A stretch of DNA of 64,000 nt from contig CAXXLB010000009.1 of assembly GCA_963664675.2 (NCBI GenBank), forward strand, positions 1,135,871 to 1,199,870, given 5' to 3'. Below are positions 63,657 through 64,000 of the stretch, piece after piece; position 1 is the stretch's first letter; each line of letters opens with the position of its first letter. A model generated the notes under the pieces. That model worked only from the letters and a program-made list of their open reading frames with translations. It made no database searches and was not told the DNA's origin. The position numbers were made by a program, and so were the translations under genes. This DNA comes from JASGMR01 sp963664675. GTDB lineage: Bacteria; Thermotogota; Thermotogae; Petrotogales; Kosmotogaceae.

Positions 63657-63864
63657 TGAATTTTTTATTACAATTCAATGTCTGGTAGTTCTGGTTTTAA
63701 TGAAATATACCGGAAAAAATTGAAATGTATAAAAAATCTAAAGTCTTATAAAAACTTTTTTATAACAAATTAATCTCATTCAAGGATCTTAATATAATTT
63801 TACAAGCATTTAATCATGATTATACTTTGTTTACTCCTTATATTATAAAAATTCTCGGTTTTTC
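63657..63864. other. Spacer between divergent promoters
   Basis: AT-rich, no gene seen; it separates the ROK/MFS promoter from the DUF917 promoter. Confidence 0.4.
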
Positions 63865-63893
63865 TTGACATTTCGCCTAATTAATGATAACTT
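63865..63893 (+). promoter_or_regulatory. Promoter of the DUF917 gene
   Basis: TTGACA (63865-63870), 17 bases, TAACTT (63888-63893), 53 bases before the start codon on the plus strand. Confidence 0.6.
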
Positions 63894-63946
63894 TTAAACA
63901 ACATTATTTTTTGTATATCTTATTTACTTTTGGGGGTATTTTTAAA

Positions 63947-64000
63947 ATGAAATTATCTGAAAAAGAAATTGAGCAAATTGCTCTCGGAGCTTCGCTATTA
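63947..64000 (+). CDS. DUF917 family protein, N-terminal fragment
   Basis: Only 18 codons are in the window, beginning MKLSEKEIEQIALGASLL, the usual opening of DUF917 proteins just before their glycine-rich stretch. GGGGG stands ten bases before the ATG and a good promoter lies upstream. Members include thiohydantoin desulfurase and hydantoinase-associated proteins. With so little sequence the family call is tentative. Confidence 0.6.
   Translation, partial: MKLSEKEIEQIALGASLL

Noticed and set aside
1..64000. tRNA, rRNA or known riboswitch genes
   Set aside because: No tRNA-like cloverleaf, rRNA core or familiar riboswitch sequence was recognised by eye; a covariance-model scan would be needed to exclude small ones.

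Overview
The window reads as chromosome of a low-GC bacterium, most likely a Thermotogota (Kosmotoga/Mesotoga/Petrotoga-like). The support is many binding-protein sugar ABC importers, purine-rich ribosome sites of the AGGTGA/GGAGG type in front of TTG and GTG starts, tightly packed long operons and only short non-coding gaps. This placement is an inference from gene content and style. No rRNA, tRNA, CRISPR array, insertion sequence or phage module was found.

Layout. 1-4515 (minus): a two-component system, an ABC ATPase and an FtsX-type permease cut by the left edge, a typical peptide/antibiotic-stress module. 4745-9342 (minus): CUT1 sugar-type importer, nucleoside phosphorylase and GntR regulator with a perfect palindrome in front. 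9343-10033: non-coding, with degenerate direct repeats. 10034-20715 (minus): ten-gene operon (IlvD/Edd dehydratase, DapA-type aldolase, CUT2 importer, SDR, cyclase-family hydrolase, FGGY kinase, IclR regulator, unknown protein), read as a sugar or sugar-acid pathway. 21276-29362 (minus): CUT1 importer, SorC regulator, PfkB, FGGY and ROK kinases and a class II aldolase, read as a ketose/tagatose-like pathway.

29784-30398 is a CI/LexA-like regulator and 30547-31326 a HAD phosphatase. 31500-38337 (plus) holds two CUT1 importers in tandem, each behind an almost identical promoter plus stem-loop leader. 38501-41610 holds an MFS transporter, a DUF2202 ferritin-like protein and a radical SAM protein. 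41752-48795 (minus) holds a HEAT-like protein and a five-gene signalling operon (PAS-HD-GYP, LivK-type binding protein, Cache histidine kinase, REC, REC-PAS-HD-GYP). 49509-55521 (minus) is a ROK-regulated CUT1 importer with a SIS-domain protein and a PfkB kinase, the composition of fructosamine (frl) operons. 55961-61281 (plus) holds a B12-radical SAM protein, a GNAT acetyltransferase with an APH-fold kinase, and a second APH-fold kinase, with a broken DUF3147 gene on the minus strand between them. 61359-63589 is an MFS transporter with a ROK regulator, divergent from the first codons of a DUF917 gene at the right edge.

Themes. Five CUT1 importers occur without any MsmK/MalK-type ATPase, so a shared ATPase elsewhere is expected. 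All six sugar-importer junctions between binding-protein and permease genes carry a stem-loop. Unusual points are a ribosome-site-supported ATT start (25371), the duplicated leader, and the DUF3147 pseudogene that could be mistaken for an antisense gene.
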